From the NCBI GenBank assembly GCA_015143295.1, contig JABCRI010001125.1, forward strand, positions 62,001 through 126,000: DNA of 64,000 nucleotides. Reading direction: 5' to 3'. The notes under the pieces are model-generated. The model worked only from the letters and a program-made list of their open reading frames with translations, was not told where the DNA came from and made no database searches. Both the position numbers and the translations under genes were made by a program. This document shows positions 45,901 to 51,450 of this stretch, in pieces. The DNA is from Tetracentron sinense (Eukaryota; Streptophyta; Magnoliopsida; Trochodendrales; Trochodendraceae). Every line of letters begins with the position of its first letter. Position 1 is the stretch's first letter.

Positions 45901-47054
45901 TTTTTTGCTTGTTGAATTGGGCTGTATGGTTGCAGCTTCTTGAGAATCAATTGGAGCCTCTAACTGAGCAACAGGTAATGGGTATCCACAACTTGCAAGA
46001 GTCGTCCCAACAAGCAGAAGATGCCCTGTCTCAGGGGATGGAGGCGTTGCAGCTGTCCCTGGCTGAAACATTGGCTAGTGGCCCCTCAGGTTCATCTGGG
46101 AATGTGGCAAACTACATGGGTCAAATGGCAATGGCCATGGGAAAGCTAGGAACTCTTGAGGGGTTCCTTTGCCAGGTAATTCTCCTTTTAGTTTTTGATT
46201 CTATTTAATTAATATTTATTTCCATTAAATCTGTGGATCTCCATAGGATGGTTCAGATTTCTCATAAATTTCAAACCATTTAATTTAAATAATATTGTTT
46301 TTTTGACTGGTAATATAGTACTAAACTATATTATTTAATCTAAATAATATAGTTATTACTTCATGCCTTCTTTATTGCTCTGTTTCTTTTTGCATATTCC
46401 ATTTTTGAAAAGTCAGTTTGGATGTTCTTTTTCCATTGTACAACTCCTATAGTTGTACTCTGAAGTAGGAACCTAATATATACATTTAATGATCTGTATT
46501 TGTATGAGGAACAGTACCATTCTATTTACGTTCGGGAAGCTCTGCTCCTTGGAAAAAAGGTTGGGCCACATTTTTGCCATGAGCAGGACTTCTGTACGCA
46601 TGAAGGGAACAGATCCTGCTTTCACCTCATACTTTATCACCTACGTGTACTGTTTAATGGGCTTGCTTTCAAGTAGAAGTTTAGTATTCAGTAAATATGA
46701 TCATTTGCCCATCTTAGCTGTCCATTCTATTAAAAAAAAAAAACCAGAAAGGCCTCATAGAAAATCCAATCATAATCTAAAACTTGACATCTATATAATA
46801 GTGATCGGGGTAGGTTGATACATCGATTATAATGTGATACATAGTTTACCATGCTAATGTTCTAACAGTTTTTATATTTTCTTTTACTTTGCGTCTGTTA
46901 ATACCAGGCTGACAATCTGCGGCAACAAACTCTGCAACAAATGCACCGCATATTAACAACCCGCCAGTCGGCTCGTGCCCTACTTGCAATAAATGACTAT
47001 TTCTCCCGGCTTCGAGCTCTTAGTTCTCTCTGGCTTGCCCGCCCGCGAGAGTAA
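15822..47054 (+). CDS. TGA2.1-like: Clade II TGA bZIP transcription factor (TGA2.1/TGA6-like, long form)
   Basis: Eleven exons: 15822-15919, 23043-23146, 23905-23981, 24105-24302, 24533-24610, 24698-24757, 28679-28756, 28877-28928, 44618-44889, 45936-46175, 46908-47054. All introns are GT-AG, the phases agree and the product is 467 aa. It should bind TGACG/as-1 elements in the nucleus and, as known for clade II, recruit NPR1-type coactivators in salicylate and detoxification responses. Residues 1-185 are the long N-terminal extension known from tobacco TGA2.1. The basic region is 186-205 (NREAARKSR core), and zipper leucines are at 211, 218 and 225. The DOG1-type domain is about 249-339, and the conserved C-terminus ends SLWLARPRE. 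The start is the ATG opening MGSRTARAG. Introns 1, 6 and 8 are packed with transposons, yet no exon is damaged. Expression is not shown by sequence. Confidence 0.93.
16226..16790 (-). pseudogene. LINE reverse transcriptase fragment, minus strand (TGA intron 1)
   Basis: On the minus strand it reads RT motifs, including [13 protein letters not shown] with the YADD catalytic box and a degraded [13 protein letters not shown] stretch. It continues in the minus fragments at 17575 and 19463, so one old LINE was split by later insertions. A 64-bp segment (cataccaaaccctaacctt...) is tandemly duplicated at about 16565-16695. Stops throughout. Confidence 0.8.
16795..17567 (+). pseudogene. LINE 3' end fragment, plus strand, inserted into the minus-strand LINE
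   Basis: Reads [14 protein letters not shown], then [20 protein letters not shown] (zf-RVT zinc-binding region) and [15 protein letters not shown], and ends ttgattaccgat plus an A-tail. Stops and frameshifts are present. It is 5'-truncated, as is usual for LINE insertion by target-primed reverse transcription. Confidence 0.85.
17575..18810 (-). pseudogene. LINE RT and linker region, minus strand (continuation)
   Basis: The minus strand contains [20 protein letters not shown], then [24 protein letters not shown], the LINE segment leading into the RT domain, and endonuclease C-terminal wording further right. It is the middle of the LINE that also lies at 16226 and 19463. Confidence 0.75.
18811..19462. 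mobile_element. hAT-like non-autonomous element, 652 bp, TSD GCTGTAAC
   Basis: The termini are CATGGTAGTTAAATCC and the inverted ATTTAACAACCTTG. GCTGTAAC is repeated exactly at 18803-18810 and 19463-19470. An 8-bp duplication and CA/TG ends fit hAT. The ends are rich in acgattcaaatc-type subrepeats. No transposase. It is inserted in the minus-strand LINE and so is younger than it. Confidence 0.88.
19463..20150 (-). pseudogene. LINE endonuclease N-terminus and upstream ORF1-like end, minus strand
   Basis: Minus-strand reading gives [20 protein letters not shown], then [11 protein letters not shown], the start of an APE-type endonuclease. Further right (about 19900-20150) is a segment reading [18 protein letters not shown], probably the end of the preceding LINE ORF. 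Confidence 0.7.
20151..20929. other. Intron 1 sequence without recognised feature
   Basis: AT-rich; no supported ORF, repeat or RNA gene. Confidence 0.5.
20930..22470 (+). pseudogene. 5'-truncated LINE, plus strand, RT C-terminus and zf-RVT (TGA intron 1)
   Basis: Long frames read [40 protein letters not shown], then [10 protein letters not shown] and [20 protein letters not shown] (zinc-binding zf-RVT), and [18 protein letters not shown]. It ends tgatattactgatc plus an A-tail at about 22460. Frameshifts near 21320 and 22085 and a stop near 21590 inactivate it. It is better preserved than the other LINE pieces here. Confidence 0.87.
22471..23042. other. End of TGA intron 1
   Basis: Ordinary AT-rich intron sequence with a short CT run near 22650. 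No other feature seen. Confidence 0.5.
23043..23146 (+). CDS. TGA2.1-like: TGA exon 2
   Basis: Acceptor tttcag, donor gtatgt. Codes [20 protein letters not shown] and then [13 protein letters not shown]. The joining codon with exon 1 is CT+T. Confidence 0.88.
23609..23850. repeat. Imperfect tandem duplication in TGA intron 2
   Basis: Two units carry ttggtgctcc(t/a)tcaagt(g/a)aat, aatttcaagcaag, and then gccatgctatatttctttca with atttgcattgctt. Unit 1 is about 23609-23705 and unit 2 about 23730-23845, so the duplicate ends 60 bases before exon 3. Confidence 0.85.
23905..23981 (+). CDS. TGA2.1-like: TGA exon 3
   Basis: Acceptor aatgaag, donor gtaaac. The split codon A+AC gives Asn, so the protein continues [14 protein letters not shown], matching the NPVFN-type wording of relatives. 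An upstream open frame could extend further left, but only this acceptor keeps phase and homology. Confidence 0.82.
24105..24302 (+). CDS. TGA2.1-like: TGA exon 4
   Basis: Acceptor caatag, donor gtgatg; 66 codons. Carries [20 protein letters not shown] and VDTDDKNQK, the conserved acidic N-terminal motif. The Met in ESTMAD corresponds to the start of the short TGA2/5/6 proteins. Confidence 0.9.
24533..24610 (+). CDS. TGA2.1-like: TGA exon 5
   Basis: Acceptor atacag, donor gttata; 26 codons, [20 protein letters not shown] and then KTGDQK. Confidence 0.9.
24698..24757 (+). CDS. TGA2.1-like: TGA exon 6, bZIP basic region
   Basis: Acceptor ttgtag, donor gtaggt; 20 codons, [20 protein letters not shown]. 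The N-x7-R signature of plant bZIP DNA contact residues is intact. Confidence 0.95.
25137..25931. mobile_element. hAT-like element, 795 bp, TSD AGCACTAT (TGA intron 6)
   Basis: Starts TAGGGGTG and ends CAGCCCTA, inverted hAT-type termini. AGCACTAT occurs exactly at 25129-25136 and 25932-25939. Both subterminal regions are dense in gagcttggct/agccaagctc repeats in opposite orientation. No transposase. Confidence 0.92.
26427..27815 (-). pseudogene. LINE 3' end, minus strand, with internal tandem duplication (TGA intron 6)
   Basis: A T-run at 26427 followed by atcggtaatcag is the reversed LINE tail. Minus-strand frames read [20 protein letters not shown] (zf-RVT region) twice, at 27206-27658 and, less well kept, 26916-27131. 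A unit of about 450 bp is therefore tandemly duplicated (about 26833-27285 and 27290-27790). Flanks show a diverged direct repeat, atagttttaagtgtattgat at about 26406 and atagtttttaagtttatatt at about 27830. Confidence 0.82.
28034..28555. repeat. Tandem duplication of about 265 bp in intron 6, just before exon 7
   Basis: Unit 1 (about 28034-28300) and unit 2 (about 28303-28555) share ccttcatgtgtat, ttatatttatggggtaaac, a cagtttggtta stretch and attgtgagct. They have diverged by substitutions and indels. Confidence 0.85.
28679..28756 (+). CDS. TGA2.1-like: TGA exon 7, leucine zipper
   Basis: Acceptor ctttag, donor gtttga; 26 codons, [20 protein letters not shown] and then QRARQQ, with leucines every seven residues. 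Intron 6 (3921 bp) thus separates basic region and zipper, at the position usual for TGA genes. Confidence 0.95.
28877..28928 (+). CDS. TGA2.1-like: TGA exon 8
   Basis: Acceptor gtgtag, donor gtattc; codes [17 protein letters not shown] plus one base. It is followed by the 15,689-bp intron 8. Confidence 0.92.
28981..29333. mobile_element. hAT-like MITE, 353 bp, TSD GGTATATG (TGA intron 8)
   Basis: The exact 8-bp duplication GGTATATG lies at 28973-28980 and 29334-29341. Termini are CATGAAAATAAAAATC and the inverted TTTTTAATCCTTG. Inside are acgaaacgg/gatacgtatcg-type subrepeats. It begins only 52 bp after the exon 8 donor. Confidence 0.88.
29491..30007. repeat. Composite direct plus inverted repeat
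   Basis: A 96-bp segment at 29491-29586 is repeated directly at 29751-29846. The next segment (29587-29712) is repeated in inverted orientation at 29881-30007. The inverted arms therefore enclose the second direct copy. It could be a rearranged MITE or a template-switch product. Confidence 0.85.
30420..30645 (+). mobile_element. LINE 3' tail fragment
   Basis: Short 5'-truncated piece ending ttgattactgat plus an A-run, the same ending as the other LINE copies. Its body resembles the LINE 3' end (gtctaaacagcgtggggg). No coding capacity. Confidence 0.65.
31098..31311. mobile_element. hAT-like MITE, 214 bp, family A copy 1
   Basis: Termini CAGTGTAGTC and GACTACACTG. Flanks TCAATAAG (31090-31097) and TCAATAAA (31312-31319) agree at 7 of 8 bases. 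Built of cgcctaggca-type motifs around an AT-rich centre. A second 214-bp copy in opposite orientation lies at 39900-40113. Confidence 0.88.
31312..32136. other. Intron 8 sequence without recognised gene
   Basis: No coding or RNA gene supported. The stretch 31850-31990 has ctctacgagaaggaaaatcg and ctccacgataaggaaaaccg as a short local duplication. Confidence 0.45.
32137..32427 (+). repeat. Dispersed direct repeat, copy 1 (partner 43156-43433)
   Basis: Shares long stretches with the partner 11 kb away, for example tagtagatcataggtt, gactttttaattgataa, ggttctctccaaaccacaag and gaaagatagattaaagtatt. Both copies end ccaccatca. They could be LTRs of a gutted element, but no TG start or matching target duplication was established. 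Confidence 0.75.
32610..32932. repeat. Minisatellite, about nine units of 37-42 bp
   Basis: Repeating unit with aattgaccatctttgggtgg and ttagccctgcaaaa. The open frames across it merely translate the repeat. Confidence 0.92.
32933..33460. other. Unassigned sequence between minisatellites
   Basis: No gene seen. A short local duplication, gaagctcctaggttgacgaa and its near-copy, lies near 33308-33340. Confidence 0.45.
33463..33870. repeat. Two adjacent related minisatellites
   Basis: About three units of about 60 bp (ccgccaaagattggagaatg... from 33463 to 33600), then about seven units of 38 bp (cgccgaaaatccgatggaga, then ataaggcggttacaaaca) to 33870. The shared core ggagaataa links the two, so the second array probably arose from the first. 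Confidence 0.9.
34038..35083. mobile_element. hAT-like element, 1046 bp, TSD GTAGCAAC/GTAGCAGC
   Basis: The left end CCTAGTTGTTAAAGGCG and right end CGCCTTGACAACCATG are inverted. Flanks at 34030-34037 and 35084-35091 agree at 7 of 8 bases. Ends carry gcctcaggtgg/gcctcgggcg motifs. No transposase found. Confidence 0.82.
35092..36038. other. Unassigned intron 8 sequence with a 74-bp tandem duplication
   Basis: The unit at about 35155-35228 is repeated at about 35229-35301 (shared: catgcccaagtgg, gatcaaattgtgcc/gtcagattgtactg). No gene supported. The region continues at 38055 beyond the hAT insertion. Confidence 0.5.
36039..38046. mobile_element. hAT-like element, 2008 bp, TSD GTTAGATG
   Basis: The exact 8-bp duplication GTTAGATG lies at 36031-36038 and 38047-38054. 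Ends are CAAGGTTCTAAATG and ATCCTTG, with gatatatcgg-type subterminal repeats on both sides. No transposase frame is visible. Near 37340-37510 a gtgaccctagcattaccctt unit is repeated three times. The C/T-rich, GACGACGACGG-containing stretch at 37560-37700 differs in composition and might be captured sequence. Confidence 0.9.
38055..39402. other. Unassigned intron 8 sequence
   Basis: Several overlapping short ORFs exist on both strands, but none shows a domain or protein-like composition. No RNA gene seen. Confidence 0.4.
39403..39617 (+). mobile_element. Copia-type LTR (about 215 bp), 5' end of a truncated element
   Basis: Starts TGTATTGGAG, ends TCTATCA, and is immediately followed by a tRNA-iMet-type primer site. 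It contains a TATA-like atctttatataaa near 39550. A related LTR piece in opposite orientation is at 41672-41876. No gag/pol follows before the MITE at 39900. Confidence 0.72.
39618..39630 (+). promoter_or_regulatory. Primer binding site, initiator tRNA-Met type
   Basis: TGGTATCAGAGCT, the standard plant copia PBS complementary to the tRNA-iMet 3' end. Confidence 0.88.
39900..40113. mobile_element. hAT-like MITE, 214 bp, family A copy 2, inverted relative to copy 1
   Basis: Same termini and same length as 31098-31311. Its reverse complement aligns along the whole length with scattered differences. Flanks ATTCATTC (39892-39899) and ATTCAGTC (40114-40121) agree at 7 of 8 bases. Confidence 0.88.
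40230..41671 (+). pseudogene. Processed pseudogene of a VIN3-like (VIL/VEL) PHD-finger protein
   Basis: Frames chain without introns through the whole protein: N-terminus [14 protein letters not shown] and [20 protein letters not shown]; the linker [15 protein letters not shown]; the PHD region ([20 protein letters not shown]); [20 protein letters not shown]; the post-PHD helix ([20 protein letters not shown]); and FN3-like remains to about 41600. A 2-base loss near 40440 and later frameshifts in the PHD finger and at 41275 break it. Functional relatives take part in Polycomb-linked silencing of flowering repressors; this copy cannot encode that. A run of 21 G interrupts the FN3 part. The 3' end is cut by a copia LTR piece. 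Lack of introns suggests reverse transcription of an mRNA. Confidence 0.87.
41351..41371. repeat. Poly(G) run of 21
   Basis: Twenty-one consecutive G on the + strand inside the VIL retrocopy, at a Val-Gly position (gagcttgtg...gtacacc) that normally has only about four. Confidence 0.95.
41672..41876 (-). mobile_element. Copia-type LTR fragment, minus orientation
   Basis: Reverse complement of the LTR at 39403 over most of its length, sharing attggagaataatatgta, tggtgtgatgaga and the tttatataaaccctacaagg stretch. It lacks the last 40 or so bases of that LTR. It interrupts the tail of the VIL retrocopy. Confidence 0.78.
41877..43155. other. Unassigned intron 8 sequence
   Basis: A 101-aa frame at 41976-42281 (+) and a 103-aa frame at 41864-42175 (-) overlap; neither shows a recognisable domain. 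The stretch may be internal sequence of a degraded retroelement. Confidence 0.4.
43156..43433 (+). repeat. Dispersed direct repeat, copy 2 (partner 32137-32427)
   Basis: Same orientation as copy 1, with small indels. Its end ccaccatca is the last shared base run; the flanks then differ. Confidence 0.75.
43697..43784. repeat. Compound (CT)n/(CA)n microsatellite
   Basis: A CT run passes into a CA run with CGCA interruptions, directly visible. Confidence 0.95.
43785..44617. other. End of TGA intron 8
   Basis: Ordinary intron sequence. A short duplication (acattatgttctcgactgca and atgttcttgactgcatca) sits next to the exon 9 acceptor. Confidence 0.5.
44618..44889 (+). CDS. TGA2.1-like: TGA exon 9, DOG1-type domain
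   Basis: Acceptor ttgcag, donor gtgagc; 91 codons with the split Gly. Contains [36 protein letters not shown] and GFRSSELLK. Confidence 0.95.
45066..45403. mobile_element. Probable old hAT-like MITE in TGA intron 9, 338 bp
   Basis: Ends CTAGTAACAAAGTTC and CTTGGTGACTATGG are partly inverted. Flanks TTGCGAGC (45058-45065) and TTACAAGC (45404-45411) agree at 6 of 8, and both differences are G-to-A transitions. Less certain than the others. Confidence 0.5.
45936..46175 (+). CDS. TGA2.1-like: TGA exon 10
   Basis: Acceptor ttgcag, donor gtaatt; 80 codons, [13 protein letters not shown] through [20 protein letters not shown]. Confidence 0.95.
46908..47054 (+). CDS. TGA2.1-like: TGA exon 11 and stop
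   Basis: Acceptor taccag; 48 codons plus TAA. Contains the [20 protein letters not shown] stretch and ends SLWLARPRE, the canonical TGA C-terminus. Confidence 0.95.
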   Translation, partial: ADNLRQQTLQQMHRILTTRQSARALLAINDYFSRLRALSSLWLARPRE

Positions 47055-47350
47055 GAAGCTTTGCATCTTTCTTTTGAAATCAGACTGGAAGAATGGGGTC
47101 TCAATGCCACAATCAATTTGAGGGTTCAACACAGGCTATATTCCACCATTCCACATTGCATAGCCTACCACTGTTTGTAGCTCCAGATTTCTTGGGACGC
47201 ATTGTCTTTATAGTGATTTCCCATTTGTTGTAGCCTCTCCCACATGTAACAGTATTGCACAGTAATGGAGGTGTGTTGTATGTTTGTTTCTCACACTTGA
47301 AACAATAGTCAGAAATAATGCTATTTATAATAATCAGTAGTGTTGTTATT
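47055..47350 (+). other. Probable 3' UTR of the TGA gene
   Basis: Follows the stop codon. AT-rich near-consensus polyadenylation signals (aaataatg, ataataatc) occur near 47,315-47,335. The exact cleavage site cannot be set. Confidence 0.45.
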
Positions 47351-47541
47351 AAGGTTCCAAAATGGGATTAGAATGGCATTGGGTGGTTTGATCATTTTAT
47401 TGGGGATATAATTAATTGTTTTCTAATTATTTATAATGATTTGGTGAATTTTAAGTATGAGCTGGAGCTCTGCTTGACGAGCTCCCATTTTTAGTGGTAG
47501 TTTTGTAATTTGCAAAATTTTTATTCCATGATAAATGATTT

Positions 47542-47615
47542 GAAGTTGGGGTTTACCTCTATTTAAAAAAGATGCTCATAGCTATTTTTTTAAGTAGAGG
47601 TAAAACCCCTACTTC
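47542..47615. repeat. Hairpin of 74 bp downstream of TGA
   Basis: gaagttggggtttacctcta and its reverse complement (tagaggtaaaacccctacttc type) flank a loop of about 15 bases, with small mismatches. Could be a tiny MITE remnant. Confidence 0.7.
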
Positions 47616-48204
47616 AAGAGGACGTAGACATGCAATTTAAAAAAAGAAAAGAAAAAAAAAGACATGCAATTAACCTCAACTTCACAATCTAAAATCCAAC
47701 TAAGCATAATTTTCAATTAAATTTTACCTATTTAGATTAGTGTTACCAAACGCCACCTAAGTTTAGAATAATATCAACATCTCATCACACAAATCCAAAT
47801 CCCGAAAAAGACCACTTAAAATGATTTTTAAGCATGTCATGAGATGGTAGCATCACTAGTTGAATGAGGTAAAAGAATTAAGCATTTCATGCCATGATTG
47901 CACTGCCTGAGGGTACTCATTTGTCAAACCAGTCTCCCACTTCCTCCCAACTCATACAAAATATCAATTTTCTCGCCCATGTTCGGCATTTTAACCATGC
48001 TCATGGTGACAATGGTTTAGAAAAAATTATTCGTTCAATATCATGACATTTTTTTTCCTTTACCTTCTTTCAAGCCCAAGCTCTACCATAGCCCTAAGGG
48101 GTCAGGCTTGTGCCTAGTCAATTCAGGCCCATCAAGGGCTTGGGATAAACTCCTACTAGTGAAGGTTGGGCTTGGACAGTCCTCAGCCCAGACCTATCGA
48201 TTTT
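47616..48204. other. Intergenic sequence
   Basis: No gene or repeat structure recognised beyond A-rich tracts. Confidence 0.5.
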
Positions 48205-48380
48205 TTTTACCTTGGTTAAAATTCACTAACTCCTAGGGTTAACATGTATTTTTTTTTTTTTCTAAAAATCAAGGATACGTGGGTGAACCCTAGGGGTGGG
48301 TGAATCTTAACCATAGTTAAGGGGTAACAATAGGGACACATGGCGACCTTAGGACAATAACGACTCCAAGGAGTCCGGTT
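48205..48380. mobile_element. Partial copy of the 51-kb foldback element
   Basis: ctaaaaatcaagga, gggtgaatcttaacca and gttaaggggt match the right arm of the element at 50925-51450. The left arm is only vaguely present. Confidence 0.6.
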
Positions 48381-48517
48381 ACAACTTGAGAGAATTTGAA
48401 GTCTTACTTTATTGTGTAATTTCTTTTAAAATTTGGTGGGTCGGTTATTTGTATTTTTATTTGGTTGAGGGTATCACTTAACTAGGGTTAGTGGTTAGAT
48501 CAATGGTTGGTGGTTAG

Positions 48518-49414
48518 TGTAGAACCTTAAAAATTGTCAATTTTACAAAAATGACCCTACATGCTTGTAAAGTTGGAAAAAGATCCATTAGACCATGAAA
48601 AAGGCCCTACACAATTAAATTAGGCCCAATGGCAGGAAATAGGCCTCCCGCGGCCCGGGTTCAAGCATGGAGTAGAAAGCCCAAAACTCAATATCAAGAC
48701 CAAATAGGCTTTCTAACGGCCTAGGTTTTGGGCACGAAGAAGAAAGCCCACAAATTCAAATTCAAAGCTGAAATGGGCCCTACACCTACCAAAATGGGTC
48801 CGTCCATAAAAAATTCATAAATCTACCAAATAGGTAGGCCCACCAACATCAAAGTCTTTATGGGTTTAAAAACTAATAACACGTGATCTTCATCTCAAAA
48901 GTCTATAAATAAGACTCTCAAGCCAAGAAGGGGAGATTATCACAAAGGATCACAAAAAGAGGTCAAGAAATCAAGACACCAAGACAACAAGAGAGAAACC
49001 AAAGAAGAGACAAGGATCGAGAAGAAAAAAAATTAAAAGATCAAATAAATGACTCAAAGTTCTCTAAAGAGGAAGAAAGCCAAAGCCAAATCAAGTCTTC
49101 CCAAGAGAAAAAACACCTCCGTAGAGGTCAAGAAGTAACGCACTAAGCACAAAAGGAAGGAGAAATGTACTACAACCTCTAAAGAAGATCAAGCCAAAGT
49201 CAAAGCGTGGTCCTTGCTAGAGAGAAAAGAGGCACACACATCTTTTCAAAGACGAGGAACACGCCTATCGGCCTCTTGTCCTTTGCATCAATTAAAATTT
49301 TTTTTTTTTAATACTTTGACGGTTAATCAAAGGGTTCATTGAAAGTGTACTATTTTAAATATTAAATTATTATTTGATCCTCATGATTTTGCCCCATGAA
49401 ATTTTGTGTCGACA
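48518..49414 (+). mobile_element. Solo LTR, 897 bp, TSD GTTAG
   Basis: Begins TGTAGAACC, ends GTGTCGACA, and is flanked by exact GTTAG at 48513-48517 and 49415-49419. TATA-like ctataaata at 48903 is followed by an A-rich leader. No internal domain. The lineage is unclear; the tgtcgaca end recalls Ty3-type LTRs. Confidence 0.9.
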
Positions 49415-49419
49415 GTTAG

Positions 49420-49732
49420 ATCAATGGTATTTGTGTTTTTGAGTTGTCAAATTTGGTCTGATTGTGTGTGTGTTAGGTGTTATATTACCTCTTACCAAAA
49501 AAAAGTTATCAAAGATATTTTTTTTCTAAATATAGGTATAAATAATACCATTTTTAAATTTTAAATTAATAAATAATAGCCAAATAGGTGCTTAAGATCT
49601 TTGGGGAGGTGTGACTCTAGTTCGAGTCTTGGTGTGTCTATTGACGCCCACATGAGTACTAACCCCCTAACCCTAGTTAAATGATTAGTGCCTACCAAAA
49701 TAAAAATAATCATGACACTTGCATTAAAGATA
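49420..49732. other. Intergenic sequence
   Basis: No feature recognised. Confidence 0.5.
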
Positions 49733-49921
49733 GGGAAATGATTTAAAACTCTAGATAGTATGTACTATCCATAGCTGGTCAACAGGATTGAAGATCCAAT
49801 GGTGTCAAGCATTGAGTGGGACCCACCATTTAAAGCATGTGCGCATTAGAAACATTGGATTTTTAATCTGACGGTCCAACTCTCGATAGTACCTATTATC
49901 GAGAGTTTTAAATCACATCCC
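49733..49921. mobile_element. MITE-like element, about 189 bp
   Basis: Inverted ends GGGAAATGATTTAAAACTCT and AGAGTTTTAAATCACATCCC, with a second inverted stretch (gatagta...tactatc) just inside. No clear target duplication, so the superfamily is undecided. Confidence 0.7.
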
Positions 49922-50052
49922 TTAATTCCTTAAATATAAGGATGCTTTGCTGTTTTTGTAGGAGATAATTCATTAAAACAAGGAGGAATGCTACCTGAGT
50001 CTCACTGTTTGAAAATTTTCCATAGACGCAAGATACCAACACCACTTGGTGT

Positions 50053-50778
50053 ATGGAAAAGCAACCGGTTAAACGCTCCAAACTTCGCTTTCTCAACTTC
50101 ATAGGATCTCTAGCATGGAGCATTTGGAAAGCTAGAAATCACTTTGTGTACCAACACTTAAATATCGACCTGGGTCTCTCCATTGAGCAAGCTGCCAGGC
50201 TGGTGGATGAATGTGAAGTGCAGTGGCATGGGCCTTCAAATCATATGGTTGGTCCCAGGGATGATTCATGGCATCCCCCTCCCGCTGGTTGCATTAAAAT
50301 CAATACGGATGGTTCAGTTTCCATTGATGGGAAATTTGCTGGGGGAGGTGGGGTGGCTCGCAACTGTAAAGGAGGCATTATTGGAGGTTTTATTAGTCCT
50401 CTGCCGGGAGGTGGTGGTGCCCTTTTGGCTGAGGCTCACGCTCTTCGCACCGCCGTGGACTTTGCTCTCCGACACCTATGGCGGACTGTACAATTCTCCT
50501 CAGATTCTCTCATGCTAGTGGACACCATCAATGGCCCCTCGGGCGGCACCTACTGGGAAATCCAAGCACTTGCCCATGATATCAAGAGTGTTTTTGCATC
50601 TCATCCGGGATTTAGTCTGTCTTTCGATCGGAGGACGACCAACCCTTTTGCTCACTGTCTGGCTTCTCATGCCATTCGCCTCTGTCGTGAAGGGAGGTTT
50701 GGGGTGTTGTCTCTAAATGCCTGGAGTTGTAGGAGTTACCTTGCTGTTCGTGGGCCTCGCCCCCGTGATCTTTTATAA
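50053..50778 (+). CDS. RNase H-like (RVT_3) protein, LINE-derived, intact 241-aa frame
   Basis: The ORF has no stop and is far better kept than the LINE remnants elsewhere in the window. Residues about 10-25 (SLAWSIWKARNHFVYQHL) are the linker found before the RNase H domain in plant LINEs. From about residue 75, WHPPPAGCIKINTDGSVS starts the fold. Acidic residues occur in NTDGS, LLAEAHALR and FSSDSLMLVD. The fourth position reads NPFAHCLASHA, with His where RNase HI has Asp, as in most plant RVT_3 proteins. The role would be RNA:DNA hybrid cleavage or nucleic-acid binding if expressed. It may be a fresh 5'-truncated LINE end, an orphan RVT_3 gene, or one exon of a gene. No A-tail is evident at 50780. 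The ATG at 50053 is the first in frame. Confidence 0.7.
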   Translation: MEKQPVKRSKLRFLNFIGSLAWSIWKARNHFVYQHLNIDLGLSIEQAARLVDECEVQWHGPSNHMVGPRDDSWHPPPAGCIKINTDGSVSIDGKFAGGGGVARNCKGGIIGGFISPLPGGGGALLAEAHALRTAVDFALRHLWRTVQFSSDSLMLVDTINGPSGGTYWEIQALAHDIKSVFASHPGFSLSFDRRTTNPFAHCLASHAIRLCREGRFGVLSLNAWSCRSYLAVRGPRPRDLL

Positions 50779-50924
50779 AACATTTTCTTCACAACAAAAA
50801 CACCTTTTCATCTTCTTCTACCAATAACTCTTATTAATAGTTAAATTACAAATATCCCCCCCATACGTCAAATCTAAGGACTCTTTCATCTCCCTATTCC
50901 GAACTCTTTTTATGCCTTGACTAA

Positions 50925-51450
50925 CTCTCTATTCTCACCTCTTTTGTATCTTTTCTACTATGCTAAAGTATGTAGATCTTCAATCCTTGGGCTATCTTCC
51001 TCAGTTCTTATTCATACCCATTAAGGGGTATTTGTAATTTAACACAGTAGAAAAGAAGAGGAAAATGAATCAAATCCTCTACGGTGATAATCAGGTTATC
51101 ACCCCGAAGGCCACCATGTGTCCCTTTTGACAACCCTTAACTGTGGTTAAGATTCACCCACCCATCCTTGGTTTTTAGACAAAAAATGTTAATTATTTTT
51201 TTAACATTAATATATTTAAAGCAAGAATTAATATTTTTTTTTCTAAAAATCAAGGATGGGTGGGTGAATCTTAACCACCGTTAAGGGGTGTCAAAAGGGA
51301 CACGTGGTGGCCTCAGGGATGATAACCAGATTTGCCAAACCCGGTTATCACTATAGAAGATTTGGTTCCAGAAGAAAATGTGTTGTTAACAGAGAGTTAG
51401 TACTTTTAACACATTAGAAAAGAGACAAAAGAGGTGGGATCAGAGAATTA
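50925..51450. mobile_element. Nested foldback element
   Basis: The inner arms 51088-51178 and about 51245-51335 are near-perfect reverse complements (aatcaggttatcaccccgaa paired with its inverse; shared aaccttaa/ttaagg and cacccacccatcctt). Weaker outer arms (50925-50972 with ctcacctcttttgtatcttt, and 51402-51450) continue the palindrome. No ORF. Confidence 0.78.
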
